64,000 nt of DNA from Branchiostoma belcheri (taxonomy: Eukaryota; Chordata; Leptocardii; Amphioxiformes; Branchiostomatidae): the NCBI RefSeq assembly GCF_001625305.1, contig NW_017804242.1, positions 4,733,695 through 4,797,694 on the forward strand, read 5' to 3'. Shown here piece after piece: positions 1 through 11,956 of this stretch. Under the pieces are notes generated by a model. That model was not told the DNA's origin, did no database searches, and was given only the letters and a program-made list of their open reading frames with translations. The position numbers and the translations under genes are program-made. Position 1 is the first letter of the stretch. Each line of letters begins with the position of its first letter.

Positions 1-63
1 TTCTGTTTGACCTGTTTTGGTCATGAAGACTCGTAGAATAATTGTATTAAAAGATCTCAGGTC

Positions 64-280
64 TACGTCAATGAAGATTAGACATCCAGGTAATGGGACA
101 CATAATGTTATGTATGAGCTCAAGCAACTTGGAGAGATTTCAAAACTGTCACACGTTTCAAGTGGCATACTTTTCGTCAGTTACTGAATCAGATTAAACG
201 TATTGGATGCTACGGACAGTTTTCAAAACTTACTCAGTAGCTTGAGTAACAATATCTTTGTGTATGTTATAAGGTTTGTG
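64..280 (+). mobile_element. Repeat family E, copy 1
   Basis: GAAGATTAGACATCCAGGTA followed by CAAGCAACTTGGAGAGATTT matches the other family E copies at 17584 and 57008. No ends or coding identified. Confidence 0.45.
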
Positions 281-869
281 GTTTCAACATCAAATATTTT
301 ATATGCATATTAAACCAGGTATTATCTGTAAACCAGCCACAGATTATGAGTGTTTTAAAGATCTAACAATAAATTAAATGGAATCAAAATGATGTTTCAA
401 TGATTATTACTCCTTCTTAACCACATCTGCAACAAGAGGTATATCAACTTATCGGCAGACCTCCTACTTTTATTGAACTTTTGGCATTCCAGTTCAAGCG
501 TAAAAATGTATGCCCTTGAGAAATATCGTTACAAACAGTCAAATATGTCTCTCACTCTTAAAATAGCAATGCCATTTTTTTTTTAATTCTATGCCTACAC
601 ATCCATGGATAAATGGTTTTGAGAGTTCTCTAAAATGAATTCGCTTACATAACTTCTCAAATGTCATCAGAACTCTGATTTGATGAAGCTGCAACTGTTG
701 TCTTTCTCTGCTGCAAATACGGGCGTAAGTGGGTGGTACGAGTTCAGTGATGGCATACGTAAAAACCCAATCGAATTACATCATACAGCCACATTCACAG
801 TGCCTATAGATTGAGGGAGGTCTGATAGAGAGCATTATTGTCAGAAAATAAACCTGCAGAATTTGATGT

Positions 870-935
870 GCCCCTGTGCTCCGACCCGGGTTCGAATGCT
901 CTATCCACTACGCAACACTACGCCATGACAATGTA
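870..935 (-). mobile_element. Fragment of a tRNA-like SINE head
   Basis: On the minus strand a box-A-like TAGTGGATAGAGC is followed directly by TTCGAACCCGGG, half of a box B, as if the intervening part had been deleted. It is too short and broken to be a tRNA gene. Confidence 0.3.
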
Positions 936-1094
936 CTTAATATGCATTTAGGAGTTACCATACTTTGTACCCTGTTGTGCAATAAGTTGTCTATGTAGCT
1001 ACGTCCAATATTTTACTCACTCTTTCTAGGAAAAAAGTTACCAAGGGTCAATTTACTCCCAGTGGCATTCTGTGAGGGTTACGGGGTTATGTAG

Positions 1095-1440
1095 AACGCA
1101 CGCGAGACTGAGAGGTTCGTTGCAGATCTGCAATATTGTATTTTACTCATTGGTAACACATATTGACCACACACTCTCAGGGGATGAATAATGTAGTTAC
1201 ACGCAGAGGTGATCACCAGTGTCAAGTCTACCAGAGTCGATCAAGAGAAAGGAAACACAAGAAAAAATGTGCCGATTACTTCTGGGACGGAAGTATTGTT
1301 TCGGGTGCACGTCTTAGTGGGTTTTTATTTTTTTTTATATAGTCGGTTAAGGCATACAAGAGTATAGAAGTGAAAGGAATGATATTTGGTTTCAGTTGAG
1401 TGCCAGTCTTGCCCAGTGTGGTGGGTTCTCGTCATCAGGA
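1095..1440 (+). mobile_element. Repeat family F, copy 1
   Basis: GAGACTGAGAGGTTCGTTGC, then TCAGGGGATGAATAATG and GGTGATCACCAGTGTC, match 22613. The later part (GGGACGGAAGTATTGTTTCG and GGTTTCAGTTGAGTGCC) resembles 58380-58640. Confidence 0.42.
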
Positions 1441-1444
1441 TTTG

Positions 1445-3575
1445 TGTACTGTATAATCATAGTATGTAACATTAACATGGTGTAATAGTGAAATAAGTAA
1501 CGTGCGTATAGTTATTTATCAATGCACACCATATATCTACTTTCCGAGAGTATGAAATCTCCGAATTTTATGTTGTAAACTTTATTTAACTAAATTTCAA
1601 CTAGTAGGAACGAATGTGATCATAAAAGGAGGCAAATATAAATTACGCAAGCACTTTCTGCCTTTTTATGTGCCACTACATTTGTGGTGAGAAAACAACT
1701 TTTATAATATTTAGCATTTGACGCCCATACCAAAAGTTTGATTTTGTCGTTATGTATATGGTTACAGTATATGGTGCAGTTCCATTCAATTTTGGTCGTA
1801 TTACTTTGATTTATCAACACACAATCGAAATATCGGAAAGATGTCAAAAGTAAGTTGGTGCAACACGTTTCATAGACAATATGTAATTTGCTTCCAATTT
1901 TGATGGCTTGAACATATCGGGTTTGTATGCAATACCATATCGGGTTTGTATGTAATATCATGCTGCGACACGTTTTTCAATGTATTGGCATATTATTTGT
2001 TATAACGTAAATAAACTCCTAAATAACACCGCGTTAAGTTTAACTCAAGTGATTACAAGAACATCCCATCAACCGGTACTCGCATTATTTCTACGAATGG
2101 AGGTCAAAAATCAGTGTATTTTTCTGCATACCTCCACTTGTACATGCAGCATTCGAAAGTATCTGTTCCAGACAGATTTGATGTCTATAACAGTTTCTTT
2201 GCCTTTATGTAATAAAAATATTAAAATGTTAAAATAAATGTTACTAGCAGCACCATACTTTAGTTTGCTTAGTCCTCTGCTGTCTTGAACGATAACTTTG
2301 AAGAATACACGGCAATGTTTGACCACTACTAGTCACTATGTCTCCCTAGTGTCTTGCGCTGGTTTCGTCATGGCATATATAGGTGTAGGTAGACATCAGA
2401 AATGCCAGCACATCCCAAATTTAACCTGCATTAACCTGCATATGCAGGTGGTATTTGGAGCCATGGAACGCATAACCAAAGTCCGTATGCTGCATGAGTG
2501 ATGCTCGTATGATCTTCACTGGCTAGAGAATTAGCACTGCCGGCACCGGGTTTGGAGGATGATGGATCTTGCTGAGGTAGAAATGCACTCTCCAAGGCGT
2601 GTTAACTTTTCAACATGGGTAACTTATAGCACTATAGACTATTATCCGGATGGGACAGTGGGACAAAAATGATGGTTGTCTCAGTGAGCCATCTACTCCT
2701 TGCAAATTGACGGGAATTCCATTCTGCATGACGCTATGATCTAAGTTTTCCTTGACCTAGATATGAAATCTGAAATCTGTACATGTAACATTTCTAGTCA
2801 TTGGAAAGTCACATATATTTTTAAGGTTTAAAATGTATAATATTGAATCATACCATTGAACTATACTATGTGAATAAGATATAGCAAAATATACGTTAAA
2901 TGGATAAAGCAAATGACAATACAGACACTGCTATGATCAAATTATCGTTGACGTTTTTTAATCATAGACGGATTATTAAATGAGTCTAGATTTTAAAAGT
3001 TTACCTCAAATATGTTGTGCCATCTTCCCTACAAGTAGAACGAAAGTAAACGTTTTTCGATAGCATAGGAATTCTTGTTGCATTATTAAAGGCAGGCAAA
3101 AGCATGACCTCTTCATTTTCTATCGTGTCAGTCCTATTCAGCATTAGATATTGGAGATCACAAAATAGCAAAGATTAACGGTATTAGAAATATTTGGTAG
3201 GATGTCCATAACAGCTGCTTCTAATAGATACGATTATATATATTTTTATCTTAGAAATATACTATAATATAATAACCAATGATATCTGTTCTACATAACT
3301 ATCATAAAGATAAAACAAACTGTTTTGTCTGCACCAAAAGCCTTAAAGATCGACAAGGATGAAAGCCAGTAAGTCCCAGTCAATAGCATCAGCGAAGAGA
3401 CCTTGGATAAAGAAAGTGCGTGGGTGTAAAGAGGGTAGGGTCTGTTCTTATACCCTGAAGGAAATGAATAATAGTCAACAGTTTAAACATGTAGTCCCAT
3501 AGATGTTTTGAGGCCGTAGGGGCATTGGTTGTTAATCGACACTGTGGTTCAAGTTAGTCGATGGTATTGGAATGG
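1445..3575. other. Non-coding, AT-rich stretch
   Basis: Open frames of up to 113 codons (1620-1961, minus) are rich in Ile, Tyr, Asn and Lys, as expected from base composition, and lack splice or initiation support. Nothing else seen. Confidence 0.5.
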
Positions 3576-3579
3576 AGCC

Positions 3580-3690
3580 CACCTTTCTCCTTCCACGGCC
3601 ATTTATAGAAGTCAGATACCCAATTACACCCGGACTGAGTGGTGAAGGTCGTGTTAAAAATGCCCTTCTCAAGGACACAACCACTAGCCA
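3580..3690 (-). mobile_element. SINE tail remnant
   Basis: The plus strand contains a GGACTGAGTGGTGAAGGTCG stretch and then GCCCTTCTCAAGGACACAA, the reverse of the tail of the SINE family at 10173, without a recognisable tRNA head. Confidence 0.4.
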
Positions 3691-3694
3691 ATCT

Positions 3695-4734
3695 CCTATC
3701 CGTTAGCTTTAGCCTTGGGCACAGTCTTAATGACCTCAGCCGGCTTAGAAGTGGATGCTGGGGAGCGAATTAAGAAGACTGGACACCAGGCTACGCTAGC
3801 CAAGCCACTTCACTCGTCATTCGATGCCAGACCCAATACTCGTTTATTCAAAATATCATGTCAAAACCATTGTAAAGCTTAACGTCAACAAAGTAAAACA
3901 CCTGTCACAGACAGCATAGCGACAGATCGATAGAATTAGAAACCATCGAGGAACGTTCGAACAGGGATCAGGTGGCTCATTACCATGTTTCAGAAAGCTT
4001 TAGGCGAACGGAAAGGCTGGCAAAACGCCAATGTTATACCACTTGGAATAAGTGGGTCAATACAAGGGATTATAGTGCGTACAGAGACTACATCACATGC
4101 ATGTGTGCCCCAGTGATTATTATACAAAAAAACCAAAAAGAAAAAAAAAGTTGGCAGCTGAGTTACGACTTTGGCATTCCCCACCCAACAACATATCGAT
4201 TCTTTTTCACCCACGAATGCGCTGAACAGGACCTAAACTGATCGATCATCCTCCCTCGCATTGTTACAACTGTTCAGCATTCCCACACATCGACTTTTGT
4301 GATTCACAACACTAGATGATGGAATGCCTCTCCTCGCTGGTGCTCTAAAAGCATTTCTGCCTACTTAATTTTTCCTCGTCATCACTTGTGGCATTTGAAA
4401 CGCTGACGTTGCCAATTGTAGTGATGTACAATGCAGTTACTATTTTGGCACTGTGAAAGATTGCTAGGCACCCTACCATATTCTTGTTAAAAACGAGACA
4501 TTTTCCTTGTTCTTAACATCAAATCTGTATCACTAATTTATAAATAAATGATAATGAATAAGTATTTTGTTACTCTGATAGCATCGGTTGTAAACAAACG
4601 TGTTTATTGCTACATACGTCAGTTTGTTACAGTTATATATCATGTGTGTCACTGCGATTGTACCATGCTCACCACCGAGCAAAAATTGGACAGGTAATAG
4701 GTTGCAATACATGCTGTACCCACTGCCAAACATT
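3695..4734. other. Non-coding stretch
   Basis: The frame at 3972-4241 (89 codons) contains a poly-A-derived lysine run and shows no family resemblance. No repeat pairing found within the window. Confidence 0.45.
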
Positions 4735-5042
4735 GAGAACCTATACTCCAACAACTAAGAAGCAAGTAAAGTTTGGGAACAGTCTTTGCCAAACTTTCTA
4801 TACGAATCGTATTTGAGTCCAAATTGACTCTCAACCACGCCCTGACCACTGCTGACCTACTCCCAACCACCAGCCAACCTCTCCACAACTTCCCGTTCAC
4901 ACCCGAATGCTTTAAACATTTTGAAGCTTTCGGCCGAACAGCAGCCAACCACAACCGACCTTGCTCTTGACGTACTATACTCTTAACCATGGTTGGGGGG
5001 AGTTCGGGAGGCCATATCCGGGTACGTGTGACAGGGGCCTAA
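4735..5042. mobile_element. TIR element family C, copy 1
   Basis: The right end is intact (ACGTGTGACAGGGGCCT), the exact complement of the terminal sequence of the family C copy at 33655. The left boundary is unclear. The interior matches that copy through ACTTTCTATACGAATCGTA and GGGAGGCCATATCC. Confidence 0.5.
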
Positions 5043-5186
5043 CAGCAAAATCGATCCCAGACAGCTGTCATGCCCTTATTATACCTCCGTCACACATCTT
5101 GACATCTGTACGTGCCTGTAGACAAGCCTTCTTGAGCCAAAACAATTCGCCTACACACCAAAAAACCTCATCACTTTATATTTCAG

Positions 5187-5252
5187 GCTAAGACAAATGT
5201 CCTTTTCTCCGGCAAAGATGTATGCGGCGATATATCAGAACCATACATGTAA
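5187..5252 (+). CDS. Possible short terminal exon
   Basis: A good acceptor (catcactttatatttcag) is followed in phase 0 by 21 codons and TAA (AKTNVLFSGKDVCGDISEP and two more). Coding character is reasonable, but an open stretch this short after an acceptor is expected by chance several times in a window this size. It lies 145 bases after the end of a TIR element. Confidence 0.22.
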   Translation, partial: AKTNVLFSGKDVCGDISEPYM

Positions 5253-6551
5253 TGGATAGGATTACATGGCGCAGTTGGTGTCACCAGCAGACATGAACAG
5301 TCCATTACACAAATGGAAAATGGAGCGTGAAGAAACCAAACCTGAAAGTTACCAATGAATCTTCCAAGCATCTCTTAAGAGTCTTATCTTATGATTAGCT
5401 GCTGAGCAAAGTTGTTCCTGGTCTTGATCGTGAAACATATGAATTTTTATGGTCCTGCAGTCACATATCAACGGTTCTGGAAATGGAAGTTTCTACTTTA
5501 AGATATCACTTCCACCAAATAGGGGAATAAAGTGACTACCATCTATCAAAATGGATACGTGTCTTGTATGGGATATAGGTATTCTGATAGAGTCTGGTAA
5601 GCACAGACGTGGCAAAAGCTATAAACGACCTGCTACTGTCATCACACGTTTCTTAGATATAAGCTTGGATGGCATCAGCAGCCAGGTTAAGCTTAAGTGT
5701 GTTTAGATGCCATCCCGGGTAGAAACGAAATGCTGGTAAAAAAAAAAACAACGTTTAATGGTACTTCTGTACCGTTTCAAACGAACATCTGTAATTTATG
5801 TACTAAAAGATAATGGGGAACGGAGTCGAAAGCTTTGGCGAAATCTAAATACAACATATCAACTATTCTCTTTTGTCACTTACTTTCAGACATGTATAAC
5901 ATCTTAATTCATTACTTCTGCATTTAGTATTTCGTATTATTCGTGACTAGTATTATCTATGCTCTAGGTGGTGCTGCCGAAGTGATAACATTATAGCCGA
6001 AACGTACGTCATCAAATAGTTGAATGGTAACATCTTATGGAGGATTCAAAAGATGCACGACGTCAACTTTCTGACATGACTGAGCAGCTGGGGTAATTAA
6101 TGCTTTCATTTATTCAAGAGTTATTCGGCTCTTTTATTGCTTCGGGGCATTAAGGTAGGAATCAACAGGTTCGTTTGGGACGTTTTAGCGGCCTACTCGA
6201 CATTCCATGTATCTGGAATATGGTTGGCGGTGCAGGTCTGATAGCTTATCTCAAAATGTCATCAATGATACCCCATGTTGGTAGACATCGACACGATGAA
6301 ATGCATTGAAACAACCTTTTCCTGGAAAATAACTATGATAATTATTCTGCATCAAAGGAAAGGTTCTTATCAATTATTACCTATCGGTGAAAATGTATTC
6401 CCAAAGGCCGAGGTAACGATAATTAATTATGCGCAGAGCGGATTGTGACAGTCGAAATGATTGTTTGATTGAAATTCCCCTCACATCTTTTTATCTGTAA
6501 ACCTTAATAACAGGAAGTGCTGTTGAGTTGAAATCTGGATGTAAAGATAAC
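5253..6551. other. Mostly empty; one weak exon-like signal
   Basis: An acceptor (atttttatggtcctgcag, ending 5459) is followed by 24 open codons, too few to call. The remainder shows no repeat partner in the window. Confidence 0.4.
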
Positions 6552-6822
6552 TCTAGAAAGGTAACATTTGCAAAGCAAATGCATTATGTTCATCCCCGCA
6601 TACGGTCTGCTGGGTTATTGAATTCTTATTCAAACACATTCATATATATATAGACATGAGACTAAATCCCTTCTGCTATAAAATTGCAACATGATGTAAC
6701 CCAACACCAGTTACCATGGTGATAGACGTCTGGTTCAGATCATTGACATTTTTAGTTTGGAGAAGAAGAGGAAGAAACTGAGCAAAAACAATATGTTTTC
6801 CTTCCGTAAAGTTAACATACAT
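6552..6822. mobile_element. Repeat family D, copy 1
   Basis: It begins with the short palindrome CATTTGCAAAGCAAATG and includes TATAAAATTGCAACATGATG, ACCCAACACCAGTTACCA and GGAGAAGAAGAGGAA. It is shared in order with 25544 and, more distantly, 22865. Class unknown. Confidence 0.6.
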
Positions 6823-7640
6823 ATTCTTTGAGAATGTTGATAGTTGTAGAGTCTTATCCATGCTTAATACCACAAAGAAACCGTAACAAAAGATGACAGA
6901 TAGCTTGTAAAGACAGTTGTATTGTTAAATGGATCGTTTCATTTTAAGGGAGGCAGGCTGTCTGCTGAAGACAGTTTTGGTTATTATGAAACCCATATTT
7001 CCAGTTTGGTAACTTTGATGATGAATTTTTCATATTTGGGCAGTGAACCAAGTTTACGGTGGAGCATTGCTGCAGATTTCCTTGGGGACTAGATACAGTG
7101 TCTCCTCTTCGGTCACAATTCAGCTGCAGACCTTTCTTAAACGAGACATACTGAAAAGACTAGTGCAGACAAGATAAGAAACAGTCTTCACTCATCAACC
7201 CAATGCTCCCGTGCATGAACTACGTTGCCATTCAGAACTAAATGGCTCTTTCGTATTGTCCAACCGGGATGCCTAAGACCTTCAAAAGTGCCACTACACA
7301 AAATCCTTTCCGTAAGCACACCCTAAACAGTACACAAATGATCCATTTCGTCTCTTGTCTTTACCTTTGCGAATGTTTTAAGATTTGCTTAAAGATAGGA
7401 TGATTCTTTGCACTGTACTAATCAAAATTGATAGTTTTTTTCAGCATACGGACCAGCTAAAGATGTTTCTTTAGTGGAGACTTTTAGCTACAGTAAACAA
7501 TGTTCTACGAGCACATTTATGGGTAATTCTAATGGGTGTTTATTGACCACTGTGATCGATACATTTTTATATCTTAATTATAGTGTAGTCTAATATCCTC
7601 CTGTTTTAATGGAATCATGACTGCAGCCAATGAGATGGGC
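6823..7640. other. Region upstream of the 7.7-kb exon's 3' end; weak coding-like frame
   Basis: Around 7030-7170 the plus strand is open for about 50 codons in one frame (SVSSSVTIQLQTFLKRDI) and for about 20 in a second (SEPSLRWSIAADFLGD). Both are protein-like but lack start or splice support. A decayed element is possible. Confidence 0.3.
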
Positions 7641-7653
7641 AACTGCATGTCAT

Positions 7654-7659
7654 TTTATT
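7654..7659 (-). promoter_or_regulatory. Polyadenylation signal AATAAA
   Basis: The canonical hexamer reads on the minus strand 57 bases downstream of the stop at 7716-7718. It is the most likely 3' end signal for that gene. Confidence 0.4.
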
Positions 7660-7715
7660 TGTCCTTGGTTAATCCTACCCCGCAAACCTTTCATTTCTAG
7701 CTCCAGTTTCAGTCA

Positions 7716-7882
7716 TTAGACGTGTACTGAGGGATAAAACCGTAATCCCATGTCCACCTCTGACAGCGATGATACTAGAGGAGGCCCCTTGTCGAACTCT
7801 TCATACGTCGTTATTACCGTGACATCGATTTTTCCTCGGACCTTCTGACAGTTCGGCTGTTCTTGGAGTTTGGTAATTTCCA
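7716..7882 (-). CDS. Terminal coding exon, unknown protein
   Basis: A good acceptor (gtttatttgcag) on the minus strand is followed by two bases of a split codon and 55 codons to TAA. The peptide looks genuinely coding: it is polar, with EQPNCQKVRGKIDVTVITTY near its start and a C-terminal VDMGLRFYPSVHV. It has no transmembrane segment. A canonical AATAAA lies 57 bases past the stop on the same strand (7654-7659), as expected of a last exon. Upstream exons should lie above 7882 and end in phase 1, but I found none convincing before the hairpin at 8756. I do not recognise the family. Confidence rests on acceptor, open frame and polyadenylation signal together. Confidence 0.5.
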
Positions 7883-8394
7883 CTGCAAATAAACCCCAGC
7901 TTGATGCATCTTTATGCAAGATATAAAATATTATTGTTATAATTATTGTAGTAAGTTTATTGCAAATACATACCAGAAACTGAATTACAAGTACATGTTA
8001 ATTAGCTATCATGAAGAATATCAAATACAATGATATTAATAATAAAGTCTAGTTAATACAGCACAGTACTAGTATTTTAGAAATGCAAAGGAGCATTTAA
8101 ATATTGTCAGCAAAGCTAAGCCAAGATATTACAGTTATAACTCTATATTATATTATGAACATATATCACCAATTGCAATTTAAATACATCGAGACAATTT
8201 TGTTGTGGTTGCATTTCTCTATTGAGGCAGTAGAATACAAACTTAGTTCTAATAAATATTATTACCCTTACTCTTTTGTTTCCCCCCTAAATTAGGTCCC
8301 CTCTATCTCAAATGACTTTAAACGACAAAACTTATAAAAAGCTCGAACATACCAAAGGCCAGCACGTTTTTTATATCACATTATGTCTGTCTGA

Positions 8395-8530
8395 CCTGTC
8401 TGTTCTACGGCCCCGTAAGGTGCCATTTGGCAGGATATTGGCTCGATGGCGCCTCAATTATTGAAAAAGTTCACGGGGATTTTCTGGCACGGTCAATAAG
8501 GCAGAATGCACCGTCAAATTACTGTAGGCC
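8395..8530 (+). repeat. Repeat family I, copy 1
   Basis: CCCGTAAGGTGCCATTTGGC, GCTCGATGGCGCCTCAATTA and a following AAAAG resemble 24515-24630 over about 60 bases. Possibly a decayed element; class unknown. Confidence 0.35.
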
Positions 8531-8755
8531 ACAATAATTGGGTGCTTGTAATTAATTCAACGTCACGAAAACCGTTGATGCTAGCTGCCGAGGTACTTCT
8601 TTGCTTCTTCCTGAAATGTTTGATTGTTACTTACAATACACATTTTGAGTCATTCATTATATTATGTATTTTTTTTCTAATCTAAAAATACACCCGTTAC
8701 TGAATTTCTTATAGATGTTTTTAACGTTTTTTTAAATAATCTACTTGTTATCTAT

Positions 8756-8801
8756 ATATGCAAGGCAATATTCAGTGCAATCTGAATATTGCCTTGCATA
8801 T
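8756..8801. ncRNA. Perfect 20-bp hairpin with 6-base loop (function unknown)
   Basis: Arms at 8756-8775 and 8782-8801 are exact reverse complements (ATATGCAAGGCAATATTCAG), separated by TGCAAT. Transcribed, it would make a 46-base stem-loop. It is shorter and more perfect than a typical microRNA precursor. An inverted duplication or remnant of a foldback element is as likely. Confidence 0.35.
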
Positions 8802-8809
8802 GAAGTTGT

Positions 8810-10172
8810 GAAACTTGGCAAAGACTCTCTACTACGTCTACATCCTAAAAGTTGAATGATCGCTAATATCTGTTGCTTGTAAGTTCCTCTAACTTTTGCG
8901 AATTCGTAGGTACACAAATACATTCACGTCAGAACATTTAGGAAAGTGTTGTCATTAAAACTAAAGTAGGCAATTTGAACTAGTCTATGGGAAATGCCTA
9001 TCGAGTCGAGATACCTTTCAATCCATTATCTGTTGCCTTTTTTAGAAGTCAGCCAGACAGCTTTGATGATGTCTACAGCAGTTTCGGCGCGTAGTAGTCA
9101 TTTGTGATTACTTACAAGTCCTTATCCATGAATGATGCGCACAGAAGAAAGTACACTTTGTAACATTATACATTTTGTACTCATTTCCATCAATCCTACG
9201 TCGTTAAGAGATAGAAGACGAATAACTCTTGCTAGAGAATACTAGAGTAAGCTTTGTTGGGCAATAGCTATGTAGGTGAATTGGCAATATCCACCACCCC
9301 CTGTATCAAAAAGACATCAAGCTCTAGCCATTGGGTGGCAATGCAACAGTACTACGCGTAGATCAAATAGAACATTGCTATGGTACGACAGTCTATAGAA
9401 CTATTGAAAGGGTACAAATGGCATAGTTTCCTTTTAGCATTCACTTTAAGTTGCAGTTTCAAAATGGCAAAATGCCATCGACATCCATATAGTTAGCCAG
9501 TGTGCCAGACGCTGGCTTTTCATAAGCGATAGATTTTTTTGGGAAGAAACCCTAATGTCTGCTACAAAAGTATCCGCCCAAACCCTTTGTCTTTTAAAAG
9601 CCAGGGTGCCAACTCGGGCTTAGCGGGGCGTATGGCTTCTCTGACCGAAGGGATTATCACTCACTCGCCGTACCCAGACTACCATACATTGTGCCGTTAT
9701 CTGTTAGTGTTATATTGCACGACTGGCGCTCTCGTGTATTCTTAGCTGATTTTCTATCGGTACAGATATTGTCATTTATTTACATTACGCTGAACATGAA
9801 CCTGCTAGCGGTAGTTGTGCATGAACATTGTAGAGACCATGGCCATGCACTTAGTAATTTTTTTTATATGACATGGGTCATGTTGAGAGGGTATGAGAGG
9901 GAGATTTGTCTATTTTATGTATTTTATGAGACCTTTAAAATCTTCCAAAACGTATGGACTGTATCTCTAATGATGTTGCCATTTGTGTAGCATCCCTGAA
10001 TATATTCTAACAATTACTTTCACAAATAATACCATTTTCAACAGACTACAGAAATTCCTTGAATAAGATCTGTCGGAAATTCAAGATGTCCAGAAAGCTG
10101 ATTACCTGGTGAGGTTCTCATCATCTGATCTATTTTAGGATGTAGTGCTCTTGATCCAGTGGGATGCATTTT
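8810..10172. other. No supported gene
   Basis: Two overlapping plus frames (9539-9745 and 9691-9990) are long for the region but rich in Tyr, Leu and Phe without motifs. No splice signals flank them. Confidence 0.45.
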
Positions 10173-10413
10173 TTCCAACATGTAATCACCAGACGTGGTG
10201 ACGACACACAAGTTTTTTCAACTTATCTTAATGCCGCCACCAACACAGGGGACAAATACATGACAGGACAATACTCATTTACACCTGAGCTAAGTGAGGA
10301 AAGCCGTGTAAAGTGCCTTTCCCAAGGGCACAAGATCGGTGGCATGTCAGGACTCGAACCCGGGACTCAAATTTCCGAGTCGCGCACTCTGCCGCTACGC
10401 CACACGACCCCAC
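10173..10413 (-). mobile_element. tRNA-derived SINE, copy 1
   Basis: On the minus strand the element starts with a GTGGCGTAGCGGCAGAG box-A region and a GGGTTCGAGTCC box B about 40 bases later, the split promoter of RNA polymerase III. It continues with a tail containing TGTGCCCTTGGGAAAGGCAC and GGTGGCGGCATTAA. The same order occurs at 35803 and 60341, so the family and its boundaries are supported by comparison within the window. Confidence 0.8.
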
Positions 10414-10617
10414 GACAATGCATTGAATCTCGGCTTAAAGACGTAGCCACTACACGAAATAGGTTCGAATACACTCATATCCCTCCCCGTATCTTTCCGT
10501 ACTCTTTACAAAGATGAGCATTATACGATCGGATGCGATGGAATCTGGACACAAGCAACCTCTCTCTCAACCTCGTACAACGTTAACTCTGCATAAAAAG
10601 TTGTATTAATTTGCCAA

Positions 10618-10755
10618 AGGAAGCAAATGTCAGTAAAGTCGGATAATGTTTACTTTGCAAAAGCATTCGACTTTACAATGGTAGTAAATAAAAGCCAAGT
10701 TCGGTAATTTTGGACTTAACAATGGTAGTAAATAGAATTACCGGATTTGACTGGA
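10618..10755. mobile_element. Foldback element family B, one arm plus loop
   Basis: It shares GTCAGTAAAGTCGGATAATG and GGTAGTAAATAAAAGCCAAG with the palindromic copy at 14828. The second arm is absent; instead the sequence runs into the hairpin at 10756-10802. Confidence 0.55.
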
Positions 10756-10802
10756 CTGGTGTGTCCAATTATGTGATTTCCTCACGTAATTGGACAAACC
10801 AG
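10756..10802. repeat. Imperfect 21-bp hairpin, 5-base loop
   Basis: Left arm 10756-10776 and right arm 10782-10802 pair with three mismatches; the 15 bases next to the loop (TGTCCAATTATGTGA) have one mismatch. It follows directly on a family B arm and may be part of that element or an independent stem-loop. Confidence 0.45.
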
Positions 10803-10944
10803 ATTGGCTTCCTAATTATTCATTAACTACTATAGTACTATCTTTTTTAACGGCTCTCGGTGGCAAATATGCTGATGTTGACACATTGTGTGCCAAAAAC
10901 ACACTACAGATTTGGTGCGCCAGTTAGACAGATTAAACTAAGAG

Positions 10945-11062
10945 GATCGGTGGGAGTCACTCCACCACACAGGTGGGAAAGTCGTGTAAAGTTCCTTTCC
11001 CAGGGGCACAACGTCGGGAGTATCGAACCCGAGACCTATTGGTTCCGAGTTTGCGGAAACCT
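10945..11062 (-). mobile_element. Partial, decayed SINE of the same family
   Basis: The minus strand keeps the GTGCCCCTGGGAAAGG tail segment and a decayed box B (GGTTCGATAC). The tRNA head is truncated. It lies 530 bases from the full copy at 10173, in the same orientation. Confidence 0.55.
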
Positions 11063-11956
11063 TTAGAGCTTACTCAAAGCTTTACGGTTTCTGTAAATAT
11101 ATGATTCCGTACAGTGTCATTGTGTTTTGCTGCAAAATATTCATGGAAGGTCCCTATCTACCGCAAATTACATTCATTTTTCTTTTTGGCACATAAAACT
11201 ACCGTCACCGTATATTGGTATCATCTGCGTGCCCCGAAGATGAACTTTCTCCGTGATGGTCCTTTTATCCCTTTCCTTGACATACAAATGCAACGCGATT
11301 CTATTTTGCATTTCAATACGAAGATGAGTAGGACTCGTAATTGGAATCCACCCAAGCGTAATAATTCTGTTTGATCGCATGATCGCAAAGGACTGGCAAT
11401 GTGTTATATTGATAGTCTTTATAAAAGAAATGCAAATATGTTTTTGAAGCAGCAAAGTTACATAGGACAAAATAATTACTAGCAAAAGTTTTATTGCCAC
11501 TTCTTGCCCTGAGGCTAATTGAAAGTACATGTAACATGAAAAAAAGAGTTGGCATTGGATGAAAATATGTGACTACTTTAGTCTACATTTGACAGTAAAT
11601 TCTGTTGCTCATTCAAGTTCAAATAAGATTTTTTTCAAATAGAATATTGAGCGTATGAAGTCGTAAACTGGCAGTATTTGTTAGCACAAAGACATGACTG
11701 CACACGGATAGTACCCATTCAAACACCTGCACAATATACCAGCTACGTTTGACCGTATTGATTTTTCAGTAAGCCAGATGGTGGTGGCTTTTCACTGAGT
11801 GCAAATCGCCGTCCAGTCCTGATACGACCTCCTCCTGCAAAGAAATCTACCACATAGGAAGATGGGTGCGTCCTGAATAGAACTTTTAAGATTGACTTGC
11901 CCTCATCACAAAACGGCATATTAAAATTGGAAATGTGTTAGGTGTCAGAGTACTTA

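Noticed and set aside
870-935. tRNA gene
   Set aside because: Box A and box B are adjacent and cannot form a cloverleaf; it fits a SINE remnant.
1620-1961. 113-codon minus-strand open frame
   Set aside because: The residue composition follows the AT-rich DNA, and there are no splice signals, motifs or repeat partners.
3358-3370. Donor-like site GCCA|GTAAGT with an upstream open stretch
   Set aside because: The upstream acceptor is poor and the implied exon is under 30 bases.
10373-10413. Functional tRNA genes in the SINE heads
   Set aside because: Acceptor stems do not pair, and the heads continue into a common non-tRNA tail shared by all copies.
10164-10517. 117-codon plus-strand open frame
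   Set aside because: It lies over the reverse strand of a tRNA-derived SINE; the frame is a by-product.
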